Shown here in pieces: positions 44,821 through 53,902 of a DNA stretch of 64,000 nucleotides. A model generated the notes under the pieces. That model ran no database searches. It was not told where the DNA came from and saw only the letters and a list, made by a program, of their open reading frames with translations. Source of the DNA: UBA4416 sp964541155 (lineage in GTDB: Bacteria > Bacteroidota > Bacteroidia > B-17B0 > Aurantibacillaceae). The stretch is taken from positions 623,990 through 687,989 of the forward strand of contig CAZIPC010000001.1 of assembly GCA_964541155.1 (NCBI GenBank). The letters run 5' to 3'. Numbering within the stretch: position 1 is the stretch's first letter; every line of letters starts with the position of its first letter. Position numbers and translations under genes: made by a program.

Positions 44821-46026
44821 CTATTTAACAAGTTTAAGTAACTTAATTGAAACTCCACTCTCATTCATAATATTTAAATTATAAAATCCTTTTTCTATAT
44901 TTTTTGTATTAATAATCAATTTACTACTATCAATCATTCCTTTTAAAACTATTCTACCAATAGCATCCATTAAAACATAATTCATTCTAACATTTTCATA
45001 ATTATCACATTCAATAGTTAATTCATCATTTATTGGATTTGGGTACACCTGAAACTTGATATTTTTATCCATATTTTTAACTCCAGTAGGAAGTGGTGGA
45101 ATCACATTAATTTGATGCATTAAAAATCCAGCAGACATTCTATGAACGCTTGATGAATCACAAGATGTATTTGAACATGATAATGTTATAGCACCACTTG
45201 TGTATGTGCCCGTAACTGTTAAACATACCACGTATTGTCCTGGTACTGCATACTGATGAGTAGGATATTGAAGTGTAGAAGATGTTCCATCTCCAAAATT
45301 CCATAGATATGATAAATTTCCTGATCCTGTTGACATATTATATGCAAAATAATTACCAACATTTAAAGTATCTGCAAAAATATTAAACTGAGAGTGTGCT
45401 TGACAACCTGTTGGTGTAACTGTAGACCCTCCCGTGCATGTAACAGAAACAACATGTGTAATAGAGTCACAAAATACACCATTAGAGTAAGTATATAAAC
45501 TAATAATATGTGTTCCATTGGATAAAGAAACTGTTGGATTTGTTGCGCTACTGAGTAATAAAAAATTATTACTCATATCATACCAATGATATGTTAAATT
45601 AGTGCCTGTAGATGTATTTAAAAAATGAGTAACACAATTTGTGTCAGTATAAGAACTATAAGACGCATTACAATTACTCGACACAGCACAATTTGTTATA
45701 GAAACCAACGAACACATCGTTGATGATGGACAAACGCTAGAAGAATCAAAATATGTTAAACATACTGTATAATTTGCATTAGTTGTAAACGCACAATTTA
45801 GCGCCGATTGGTAATATGAATGAGTTGCTCCGCCACCATATGTTACCCAATGAAAATTACCTTGTGATGGGTTAACAACTCCATTCATTACAGGAGTTAC
45901 TGTAACACTTCCGTTAGACCCATAAGTTACATTTAAACTGTTTACCGTTACGCATTGCGCTATCGAAAATAAAGAAACAACACTAAAAAATAATGTTATA
46001 ATCTTTTTGGTTACTATTTTTTTCAT
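44821..46026 (-). CDS. Secreted PKD-domain protein with T9SS sorting domain
   Basis: This 401-residue protein has a signal peptide (MKKIVTKKIITLFFSVVSLFS). It contains two Cys-rich repeats of Ig-like character (about 20-110 and 115-200), then a typical PKD domain (about 215-295: YLWNFGDGTSSTLQYPTHQY, AVPGQYVVCLTV). It ends in a type A T9SS sorting domain (QVYPNPINDELTIECDNYEN ... NIEKGFYNLNIMNESG). PKD domains usually mediate protein or carbohydrate contacts at the cell surface. No enzyme domain is present, so it is likely structural or adhesive. Confidence 0.85.
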   Translation of the reverse strand: MKKIVTKKIITLFFSVVSLFSIAQCVTVNSLNVTYGSNGSVTVTPVMNGVVNPSQGNFHWVTYGGGATHSYYQSALNCAFTTNANYTVCLTYFDSSSVCPSSTMCSLVSITNCAVSSNCNASYSSYTDTNCVTHFLNTSTGTNLTYHWYDMSNNFLLLSSATNPTVSLSNGTHIISLYTYSNGVFCDSITHVVSVTCTGGSTVTPTGCQAHSQFNIFADTLNVGNYFAYNMSTGSGNLSYLWNFGDGTSSTLQYPTHQYAVPGQYVVCLTVTGTYTSGAITLSCSNTSCDSSSVHRMSAGFLMHQINVIPPLPTGVKNMDKNIKFQVYPNPINDELTIECDNYENVRMNYVLMDAIGRIVLKGMIDSSKLIINTKNIEKGFYNLNIMNESGVSIKLLKLVK

Positions 46027-46271
46027 TGATTTATTGATTTTTGTATTTATTATTGTAATAATTACACTAATATATTCAAATTATTTTAAAATCCAAATTA
46101 TCTGCTATCTTATCTCACCTCATTTTTAAACAATTTGAAAAATAATTTGAAAATGTTGTTTATTTTTTTTATACCTTAGTAGGACATTTATTAAACAATT
46201 TTGAGAAAAGAACCACACATTCTATAACTTAGTATGTGAAACAATATTTGAAATTATTTAATAAAAGCTAA

Positions 46272-49200
46272 ATGAAACCAACAAAAACTATTTTCTTTAA
46301 ATTATTCTTAGTAATAAGTCTGTTCTACTTCAATAAAAACTATTCCCAAAACTTTGATTGGGCTAAATCAATGGGAGGTGCAAGTACTGATAATGGGCGT
46401 TCTGTTGCAGTAGATGCTTCTGGCAATGTATACAGTATAGGCACCTATCAAGGAACTGTTGATTTTGATCCAGGTCCAGGTGTGTATAATTTAACATCTG
46501 CTGGAAGCTTGGATGTCTACATTTCAAAGTTAGATGCGTCTGGTAATTTTGTTTGGGCTAAATCTATTGGCGGAACTTCAGTAGAATATGGCGTTTCTAT
46601 TGCTGTTGATGGGTCTGGTAATGTTTATACAACAGGGTATTATTTTGGAACCGTAGATTTTGATCCTAATGCTGGTGTTTATAACCTAACAGCAGCTTCT
46701 TATGATGTATTTATCTCAAAATTAGATGCGTCAGGTAATTTTATTTGGGCTAATTCTGTTGGTGGTACTAGTAGTGACAACTCATATGGACTTACATTAG
46801 ATGCTTCTGGTAATGTATATGTTGTTGGAAATTATCTTACAACTGCCGATTTTGACCCTAGTGCTTCTGTATATAATTTAACCGCTTCGGGAAGTTATGA
46901 TATTTTCGTTTTAAAACTAGATGCATCTGGTAATTTTATTTGGGCTAAATCAATGGGAGGAACCTCTGCCGAATATTGCACTTCGGTTACTGTAGATGGT
47001 TCGGGTAATGTATATACCACAGGTTATTATTTTGGAACAGTAGATTTTGATCCAGGCACTGGTGTTTATAATATAACTACCACAGGAAGTTATGATATTT
47101 ACATTTCAAAATTAGATGCATTAGGTAATTTTGTTTGGGCTAAATCTATTGGGGGCACAGGATTAGATTACGGTAATGCCATTACAAAAGATGCCTCTGG
47201 AAATATTTACTTAACAGGATATTATCAAGCAACAGCTGATTTTGACCCAGGTGTAGGGACCTACAATTTAACTCCAATTGGTTCCAATGACGTATTTATT
47301 TTAAAATTAGATGCTTCAGGAAATTTTACTTGGGCTAAATCTATTGGAGGAATTGGCACAGATGCTGGTAATTCAATAAATGTAGATGCATTAGGAAATG
47401 TATATACTATGGGAAATTTTTCTAACACTGTTGATTTTGACCCCGGTGCAGGTATCACCTATTTAACTTCAAATGGTGGGCTAGATGTATTTATTTTAAA
47501 ACTTGATAATTTAGGAAATTATAAATACGCTGGTGTATTTGGAGGTACAAGTTCAGAGAACGGATATTCATCTACTATTGACGCCGTTGGTAATCATTAC
47601 ACCACAGGAGCTTATATGCTAACAGCAGATTTAAACCCTGGAACTGGAGTATATAACTTAAATTCTGCTGGTATTAGCGATGCTTTTGTTTTAAAATTAA
47701 ATCCACAATGCACCTTAACCGCAACCGCTTCATCAAGTGTTACGTGTTCTGGTTCTCCTGTTACTTTATCTGCTTCAGGAGTTAATACTTATACTTGGAT
47801 GCCTGGAAATATTGTGAACTCATCTGTTACAGTTAGTCCTACAACCACCACAATATATACTGTAACTGGAACTGATTTACTTGGATGTGTAACATCTAAT
47901 ACCATAAACGCACTGGTGAATCCTAAACCAACAATAACTGTTTCTTCATCTACTACTACAATATGTGCTGGTTCTAGTGCTACTTTAACAGCTAGTGGAA
48001 TTATAAGTTATACATGGAATTCAGGGGCTACAACCTCTACAATTGCTGTTACACCAAGTATCACAACAACTTATACAATTTCTGGGACTGATGCTTTAGG
48101 ATGTTCAAATACTCAAACATATAGTTTAATGGTTAATCCTAAGCCAATTTTAACAACTGTTTTTTCTCCAACAGCTATATGTCCTGGCGGAACCGCTACA
48201 TTATCTGCGTCAGGAGCTACTTCTTATACCTGGAATCCAGGTGCATTAATAGGCCCTACAGTTACTGTTACCAGAACAGTTTCTACATCTTATGTATTAA
48301 CTGGTAAAGATGCTTTTGGTTGTACAAATACCAAAACAACTGTTTTAACTGTAAAAGCTAAACCTACCATTACTTTTGCTGCTTCTACACCAACAGCAAT
48401 ATGTGATGGAGCTACAGCAATATTAACACCTACAGGTGCAGTTACTTATACTTGGAGTTCGGGAGCAACTACAACAACTATTGCTGTTACTCCAACAACT
48501 ACTACAAACTATACAGTAACTGGTACTGGTACAACAGGGTGTATTAATACAAAAACCATGTCGTTATTAGTGAATGCTAATCCAGTAGTATCAACATTTG
48601 CAACACCTGGAACTATTTGTTCTGGAGCTACATCAACTTTAGTAGCATTAGGAGCAAATTCATATACTTGGTCACCTGGTTCTACTGTTGGAGCATTAAT
48701 AACAGTGAATCCAACCACATCAACCATTTATACTGTTACTGGTAAAAATGGAGTTGGTTGTACTAATGCAACTACTGTCTCACTTACGGTAAACCCTTTA
48801 CCTACAATATCGGTTAATAGCGGTGCAATTTGTTATGGACAATCCTTTACAATGATTCCGAGCGGAGCAGTTACTTACACCTACTCTAGCGGATCAAATA
48901 TTGTAAATCCTTCAGTCAATACTACATATACCGTAACTGGTACTGATGCAAATGGTTGTGTTAATAATATAGGAACTGTAAGCTCAGTAACCGTAAATTC
49001 ATTACCTAGTGTATCTGTTTCAGCATCATCCTCAACTATATGTTCTGGTTCTTCATCTATATTAACCGCTAGTGGAGCAACAAGTTACACATGGAATACT
49101 GGATCAACAACTTCATTTATAAATGTATCTCCTACTAGTAGCGCATCTTACACAACAACAGGAACTAACGCTGCTGGCTGTACCAATACAGCAACTGTTT

Positions 49201-51758
49201 ACATTACAGTAAATTCAAATCCAATTTTAACATCTTTAGCATCTCCAACTTCTATTTGTCCAGGAGCTTCATCAACATTAAGTTCTACAGGAGCATTAAC
49301 GTTTACTTGGAATCCAGGATCTTTAGTTGGGTCGCCTGTTACAGTTACACCAACAACTACTACTACGTATACTGTAACTGGAACTAATGCAGCGGGCTGC
49401 ACAAATACTAAAACTGTAACAGTAACCGTAAAAACATTACCTACAATTACTATTGCATCTTCGCCTACTGCTATTTGTATTGGTTCAACTTCTACATTAA
49501 CTCCTACTGGAGCTGTTACATATACATGGAGTACTGGAGCAACAACAAGAACTATTTCAGTTTCGCCAATTACTACAACAGACTATACTGTAACTGGAAC
49601 AGGAGCAACAGGATGTACCAATACAAAAACAATTTCTGTTATTGTTCATTCAAATCCTTCTATTACAGCCTCTGCATCATCAAATTCATTTTGTATTGGA
49701 GGAAATACAACTTTAACAGCAAATGGTGGAGTAAGCTATGTTTGGAATCCAGGAACATCCGTAGGATCGTCAATATCTGTTAGTCCAACATCATCAACTA
49801 TATACACAGCAACAGGAACAGATGTGAATGGATGTAGTAGTTCTAATACAGTTGCTTTAACTGTAAATTCACTACCAGCTATTTCGGTGAATAGTGGTGC
49901 TATATGTATTGGAGAATCATTTACTATAACTCCAACAGGAGCATTAAGCTACACCTACTCTGGAGGTTCAAATATAGTTACACCAACTTCAACTTCTAAC
50001 TATACAGTTACTGGAACAGATGGTAATGGCTGTATTAACTCATCTGGAGCTATTAGTTCAGTAGTTGTTAATTCTTTGCCTAACATTTTAGTTAACAACG
50101 GTGGTATTTGTCCTGGCCAATCATACACAATTACTCCAACTGGCGCCATTAGTTATACATACTCTAGCGGATCTAATATTGTATCACCTAGTTCAACAAC
50201 AACATACACTGTTGATGGAACAAGCGCACAAGGATGTTTATCTAGTACTATTGTAACTGTTACAGTAGGAGGAAATTTAATTTTTAATACAAATAGCGGT
50301 ACAATTTGCTTAGGTGATTCTTATACAATTACCCCTACAGGCGCTGTAAGTTATACGTATTCAAGTGGTTCTCCAATTGTATCACCTACAACTAACACTT
50401 CTTATACAGTTACAGGAGAAGATGCTACTGGATGTACTGGAACAGCAATTAGTTCTGTAACTGTAAATACTTTGCCTATAATTAATGTAAACAATGGCGC
50501 TATTTGTCCTTCAGAATCATTTACAATAATACCTACAGGCGCATTAAGTTATACATATTCAGGAGGTTCTGATATTGTATCACCTACTGCTACAACAGAT
50601 TATACCGTTACTGGTACTGATGCTAATGGTTGTGTTTCATTAGGAGCAATAAGCAGTGTAACCGTAAACTCATTACCAATAATAAATTTAAATACTGGTG
50701 GAATATGTGTTGGAGGTACATTTACAATTATACCAAATGGAGCTTTATCATATACCTACTCTAGTGGAACAGATATTGTATCACCAACTGTAACAACTGA
50801 TTATACAGTAACCGGGACAGATGCTAACGGTTGTATAGGCAGTGCTGTGGTAACAGTAACAGTGGGCAATAATTTAATTTTTAATACCAACAGCGGCTCT
50901 ATTTGCTTAGGAGATTCTTACACGATTACTCCTACTGGTGCAGTTAGTTATACTTACTCAAGCGGCTCTCCTGTTGTATCACCTACAACAAATACTACTT
51001 ACACTGTTATTGGCGAAGATGCAACAGGATGTTCTGGTATTGCCATTAGTTCTGTAACTGTAAATACTTTACCTATAATTAGTGTTAATAGTGGTTCTAT
51101 TTGCTCAGGCTTATCATTTACAATGGTTCCTACAGGCGCTTTAACATACACATATTCTGGAGGTTCTGATGTTGTATCGCCTATTACTACAACAGACTAT
51201 ACAGTTACCGGTACTGACGCAAATGGTTGTTCGGATTTAATTGGTGCAGTAAGTAGTGTTACAGTAATTTCATCTCCTATTGTATCTGCTACGGCATCTC
51301 AAACTTTACTATGCGATGATGGGATGTTAGCTTCTGTTTTAACAGCATCTACAACTGCAACAACATATTTATGGTCTGATGGTGCAACGACGATGTCTAC
51401 GTCTGTTTCTCCAACCTTAACAACAACTTATACAGTTACGGTAACAGAATCAGGTTGTTCATCAGATGCATTAGTAACTATTACAGTAATGAATTGTAAT
51501 GGTATAGAAGAAATAGAAAATAATACTATTTCTATATACCCAAATCCAACAAATGGATTATTAAATGTTTCAATTATAAATAAAACGTCTGACATGAATT
51601 TGATTGAAATATATGATTCAATGGGTAAATTAGTAGTAAAAGAAAATTTAGTAAATGATCTATCATCAATTAATGTTAATCATTTATCTAATGGAATTTA
51701 TTTTATTAAAATAAAAACAGATAAAGAATTTATAACAAAACGAATTATTAAACAGTAA
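46272..51758 (+). CDS. Giant secreted repeat protein (beta-propeller plus 18 Ig-like repeats) with T9SS domain
   Basis: This 1828-residue protein is exported through the type IX system. It has a signal peptide (about 1-25, ending KNYSQ), then seven SBBP-type repeats of about 65 residues (about 28-480; GNVYTTGYYFGTVDFDPG is the core). Eighteen Ig-like repeats of 67-73 residues follow (about 481-1740), each with an ICxG and a GCxN cysteine that probably form a disulfide. A type A T9SS sorting domain ends the protein (IYPNPTNGLLNVSIINK ... LSNGIYFIKIK). This design suits a surface adhesin. The last third contains a higher-order three-repeat unit. It is monocistronic, ending at a bidirectional terminator. 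Confidence 0.9.
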   Translation: MKPTKTIFFKLFLVISLFYFNKNYSQNFDWAKSMGGASTDNGRSVAVDASGNVYSIGTYQGTVDFDPGPGVYNLTSAGSLDVYISKLDASGNFVWAKSIGGTSVEYGVSIAVDGSGNVYTTGYYFGTVDFDPNAGVYNLTAASYDVFISKLDASGNFIWANSVGGTSSDNSYGLTLDASGNVYVVGNYLTTADFDPSASVYNLTASGSYDIFVLKLDASGNFIWAKSMGGTSAEYCTSVTVDGSGNVYTTGYYFGTVDFDPGTGVYNITTTGSYDIYISKLDALGNFVWAKSIGGTGLDYGNAITKDASGNIYLTGYYQATADFDPGVGTYNLTPIGSNDVFILKLDASGNFTWAKSIGGIGTDAGNSINVDALGNVYTMGNFSNTVDFDPGAGITYLTSNGGLDVFILKLDNLGNYKYAGVFGGTSSENGYSSTIDAVGNHYTTGAYMLTADLNPGTGVYNLNSAGISDAFVLKLNPQCTLTATASSSVTCSGSPVTLSASGVNTYTWMPGNIVNSSVTVSPTTTTIYTVTGTDLLGCVTSNTINALVNPKPTITVSSSTTTICAGSSATLTASGIISYTWNSGATTSTIAVTPSITTTYTISGTDALGCSNTQTYSLMVNPKPILTTVFSPTAICPGGTATLSASGATSYTWNPGALIGPTVTVTRTVSTSYVLTGKDAFGCTNTKTTVLTVKAKPTITFAASTPTAICDGATAILTPTGAVTYTWSSGATTTTIAVTPTTTTNYTVTGTGTTGCINTKTMSLLVNANPVVSTFATPGTICSGATSTLVALGANSYTWSPGSTVGALITVNPTTSTIYTVTGKNGVGCTNATTVSLTVNPLPTISVNSGAICYGQSFTMIPSGAVTYTYSSGSNIVNPSVNTTYTVTGTDANGCVNNIGTVSSVTVNSLPSVSVSASSSTICSGSSSILTASGATSYTWNTGSTTSFINVSPTSSASYTTTGTNAAGCTNTATVYITVNSNPILTSLASPTSICPGASSTLSSTGALTFTWNPGSLVGSPVTVTPTTTTTYTVTGTNAAGCTNTKTVTVTVKTLPTITIASSPTAICIGSTSTLTPTGAVTYTWSTGATTRTISVSPITTTDYTVTGTGATGCTNTKTISVIVHSNPSITASASSNSFCIGGNTTLTANGGVSYVWNPGTSVGSSISVSPTSSTIYTATGTDVNGCSSSNTVALTVNSLPAISVNSGAICIGESFTITPTGALSYTYSGGSNIVTPTSTSNYTVTGTDGNGCINSSGAISSVVVNSLPNILVNNGGICPGQSYTITPTGAISYTYSSGSNIVSPSSTTTYTVDGTSAQGCLSSTIVTVTVGGNLIFNTNSGTICLGDSYTITPTGAVSYTYSSGSPIVSPTTNTSYTVTGEDATGCTGTAISSVTVNTLPIINVNNGAICPSESFTIIPTGALSYTYSGGSDIVSPTATTDYTVTGTDANGCVSLGAISSVTVNSLPIINLNTGGICVGGTFTIIPNGALSYTYSSGTDIVSPTVTTDYTVTGTDANGCIGSAVVTVTVGNNLIFNTNSGSICLGDSYTITPTGAVSYTYSSGSPVVSPTTNTTYTVIGEDATGCSGIAISSVTVNTLPIISVNSGSICSGLSFTMVPTGALTYTYSGGSDVVSPITTTDYTVTGTDANGCSDLIGAVSSVTVISSPIVSATASQTLLCDDGMLASVLTASTTATTYLWSDGATTMSTSVSPTLTTTYTVTVTESGCSSDALVTITVMNCNGIEEIENNTISIYPNPTNGLLNVSIINKTSDMNLIEIYDSMGKLVVKENLVNDLSSINVNHLSNGIYFIKIKTDKEFITKRIIKQ
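46353..47708 (+). repeat. Seven SBBP-type repeats within the giant protein
   Basis: Seven units of about 65 codons each begin WAKSxGG and contain GNVYTTGxYxGTVDFDPG and end KLDASGN. Successive units keep the spacing and the FDPG motif. They are expected to form one seven-bladed beta-propeller. Confidence 0.85.
47712..51492 (+). repeat. Eighteen tandem Ig-like repeats within the giant protein
   Basis: Eighteen units of 67-73 codons carry the pattern ICxGxxxTLTxxGxxxYTW, then YTVTGT and GCxN, and end TVNxLP. Units 1-5, 7-10 and 18 are of a YTW type; units 6 and 11-17 are of a shorter YTYSSGS type. L1336 and L1535 begin two copies of a three-unit block 597 bases apart. Confidence 0.88.
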
Positions 51759-51779
51759 TACATAATTTTTTACCTTAAC

Positions 51780-51809
51780 AAAAAGCCTCGATAGTTATCG
51801 AGGCTTTTT
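51780..51809. terminator. Bidirectional terminator between the giant protein and the PHP-domain protein
   Basis: AAAAAGCCTCGATA pairs perfectly with TATCGAGGCTTTTT across a 2-base centre, with T runs on both strands. Confidence 0.92.
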
Positions 51810-51845
51810 GTGTTATTAAATTCAATAAAAAATTTATTGTAAAGA

Positions 51846-53705
51846 TTATTTTCTATTAATAATAAATTTTTGGGAAGTGAAATGCTTACTATCAATTTTG
51901 ATTTTAAGCATATAAATACCATTACTATAGTTAGAAACATCTATTTGTAAAATAGGCTCTGTAGTTGTTTTGTAAAAAAGTAATTTTCCAAATTCATCAT
52001 ATAGCTCAATAAATTTTTCATTCACTAATTCTTTAAAATCAACTATTAGAAGATTATCTGCTGGATTAGGATAGGTAATAAAATTACTTTTTTGAAGTTC
52101 AGATATACCAACACAGGTATTTACAATAACAAATGTATTTACAGATTTAGAACAACCATTTAAAGTTCCTGTAACCGAATATAATGCAGAGATAGTTGGA
52201 GTAATACTAATTGATGCATTTGTAGATCCAGTACTCCATGAATAAGTATTTGCTCCGCTTGCTGTTAATGTTGCTGTTTCTCCCAAACAAATAGAATCTG
52301 TGGTTGCAATAACATTTGGCAATGGTGTTACTGTAATTGTATTTGTAAATGTATTAGTTCCAAAAGAATTTGATGCTGCTAGTGATATTGTATAAGTTCC
52401 CGGTGTATTATAGGTTGCAATTACATGTTGGTTAGTTGATACATTTGGTAAAGCTCCATTTAAAGTCCAATTCCAGTCGGAAGGTGCGTTTAAAGAGTTA
52501 TCTGTTAGTGTAAGAGATTGACCCACACAAATGGTTGAAGTTGAAATTGTAAAGTTAGCAATTGGTGGGTTATTAGTAACCGCATCATTACGAGTATACC
52601 AAATTGGAGATGTCCAAATTATATTTCCGTCTGCTTGTGTAATTTTTAAATAGTAATAATATGTACTATTATTTGCAATAGTGTGGGTATAAAATACATT
52701 TGCTGTATTGGTCATAGTAGCTAAAATTGAAGGACTTATACCACTACCTGGAATTCCATAATAAATTGCTATAGACGATACATTTTCAATATCAGGATCA
52801 ACAACATTTACATTAATAATAGGAGTTCCTGTATGGGTTAAACTACTACCCATGGGTTGGTTATAAATAGTAAAATTAACCTTAGCATTCCAATCATCTG
52901 AACTATAAAATCGCATACGTTTGATAGCATCTAAAATATTTGCTCGAGTTAATGATGTTGCCAACACTACCATACGACCTGCTGTTTGTCTTCCAAAAAC
53001 AGAATTATGAGTATCATGATCTAATCCTACACCTAAATGATATCCCTTTTTTAAAGCATCATTAAACCTTGCTATATAATTACTTGTAGATGGGTTAGAG
53101 TATGTATTATTTGAAGATGTTGCTGGTCCGCTTCTAGCGGCCATCCCAATAATAGCATTATCTGCGCTTAAAGAAAATGAGGTTGAGAATAAACTATCAT
53201 AATCTGTAGTTTGCGGATGAGCCAAATAGCCAAATGCACCTGGTTTTTCATTTATTTTTTTCCATAAACCTGAGTAATCATTTTTTGCAACATATACATC
53301 ATAATCATTATTATCCCAGCCAATTAAAGAATCATATCCATAAACTAAAACATGGCCACCACCCGAAATAACACCCCATTCCATACCATACATTGCCACA
53401 AATGTTCCATCCACATTTACCGAATCTGCATCTGCTAATCCTCTGTGAAAATGAATTGGAGTTGTCATTCCGGCACTAAAATGATTATGTTCCGAAATAC
53501 CATAAAAATCAATGTGTTGAGAATTTTTCGCATAATTAAAATCTTGCAAAGGTGTAGTCATCATTGATGTAACACTATCTTGATTACCATCAGAATAAGA
53601 TGTATGGGCATGAATATTACCAAAATAATAATTATAAGTTTGCGATTTCAGAGATAAAAAAAATATTAATAGGAATGCGGATAGAATACATGATTGCTTT
53701 TTCAT
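51846..53705 (-). CDS. Secreted PHP-domain metallohydrolase-like protein with T9SS sorting domain
   Basis: This 619-residue protein has a signal peptide (MKKQSCILSAFLLIFFLSLKSQ). The first 270 residues are a PHP (CehA/McbA-like) hydrolase domain. Metal-binding motifs are visible: GNIHAHTSYSDG near residue 29, ISEHNHFSAG near 70, FGYLAHPQ near 159 and GLDHDTHNS near 228. A beta domain follows. Then come a PKD domain (PPIANFTISTSTICVGQSLT), one Ig-like repeat of the giant-protein type (DSICLGETATLTASGANTYS), and a type A T9SS domain (TYPNPADNLLIVDF). Family members include phosphoesterases. The substrate here is unknown and catalysis is inferred. Confidence 0.85.
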   Translation of the reverse strand: MKKQSCILSAFLLIFFLSLKSQTYNYYFGNIHAHTSYSDGNQDSVTSMMTTPLQDFNYAKNSQHIDFYGISEHNHFSAGMTTPIHFHRGLADADSVNVDGTFVAMYGMEWGVISGGGHVLVYGYDSLIGWDNNDYDVYVAKNDYSGLWKKINEKPGAFGYLAHPQTTDYDSLFSTSFSLSADNAIIGMAARSGPATSSNNTYSNPSTSNYIARFNDALKKGYHLGVGLDHDTHNSVFGRQTAGRMVVLATSLTRANILDAIKRMRFYSSDDWNAKVNFTIYNQPMGSSLTHTGTPIINVNVVDPDIENVSSIAIYYGIPGSGISPSILATMTNTANVFYTHTIANNSTYYYYLKITQADGNIIWTSPIWYTRNDAVTNNPPIANFTISTSTICVGQSLTLTDNSLNAPSDWNWTLNGALPNVSTNQHVIATYNTPGTYTISLAASNSFGTNTFTNTITVTPLPNVIATTDSICLGETATLTASGANTYSWSTGSTNASISITPTISALYSVTGTLNGCSKSVNTFVIVNTCVGISELQKSNFITYPNPADNLLIVDFKELVNEKFIELYDEFGKLLFYKTTTEPILQIDVSNYSNGIYMLKIKIDSKHFTSQKFIINRK

Positions 53706-53902
53706 TAATTTTTATTTTAATACGTACACTTACAAAAAATTATTTAAAAACGAAGTTAATTAAAAAAACAATAAACATAGAAATGATTACGTTTTAATTA
53801 AGTTTAGAAATAAAAATCACCTCAAATAAAAATTATTACTCTTTAAATGTTGTAAATTGTAAAAAATATTAAAAAAATTAATTATCTGTAAGCTATATCA
53901 CC

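Noticed and set aside
49475..49783. 102-codon frame within the giant repeat gene
   Set aside because: It is a frame-shifted reading of the Ig-like repeat (product full of Tyr, Asn, Trp, Ser) and shows no independent signals.
47712..51492. CRISPR-like appearance of regularly spaced repeats
   Set aside because: The repeats are 67-73 codons long, diverged, and lie in a single open frame with a signal peptide and sorting domain; no cas genes are present.
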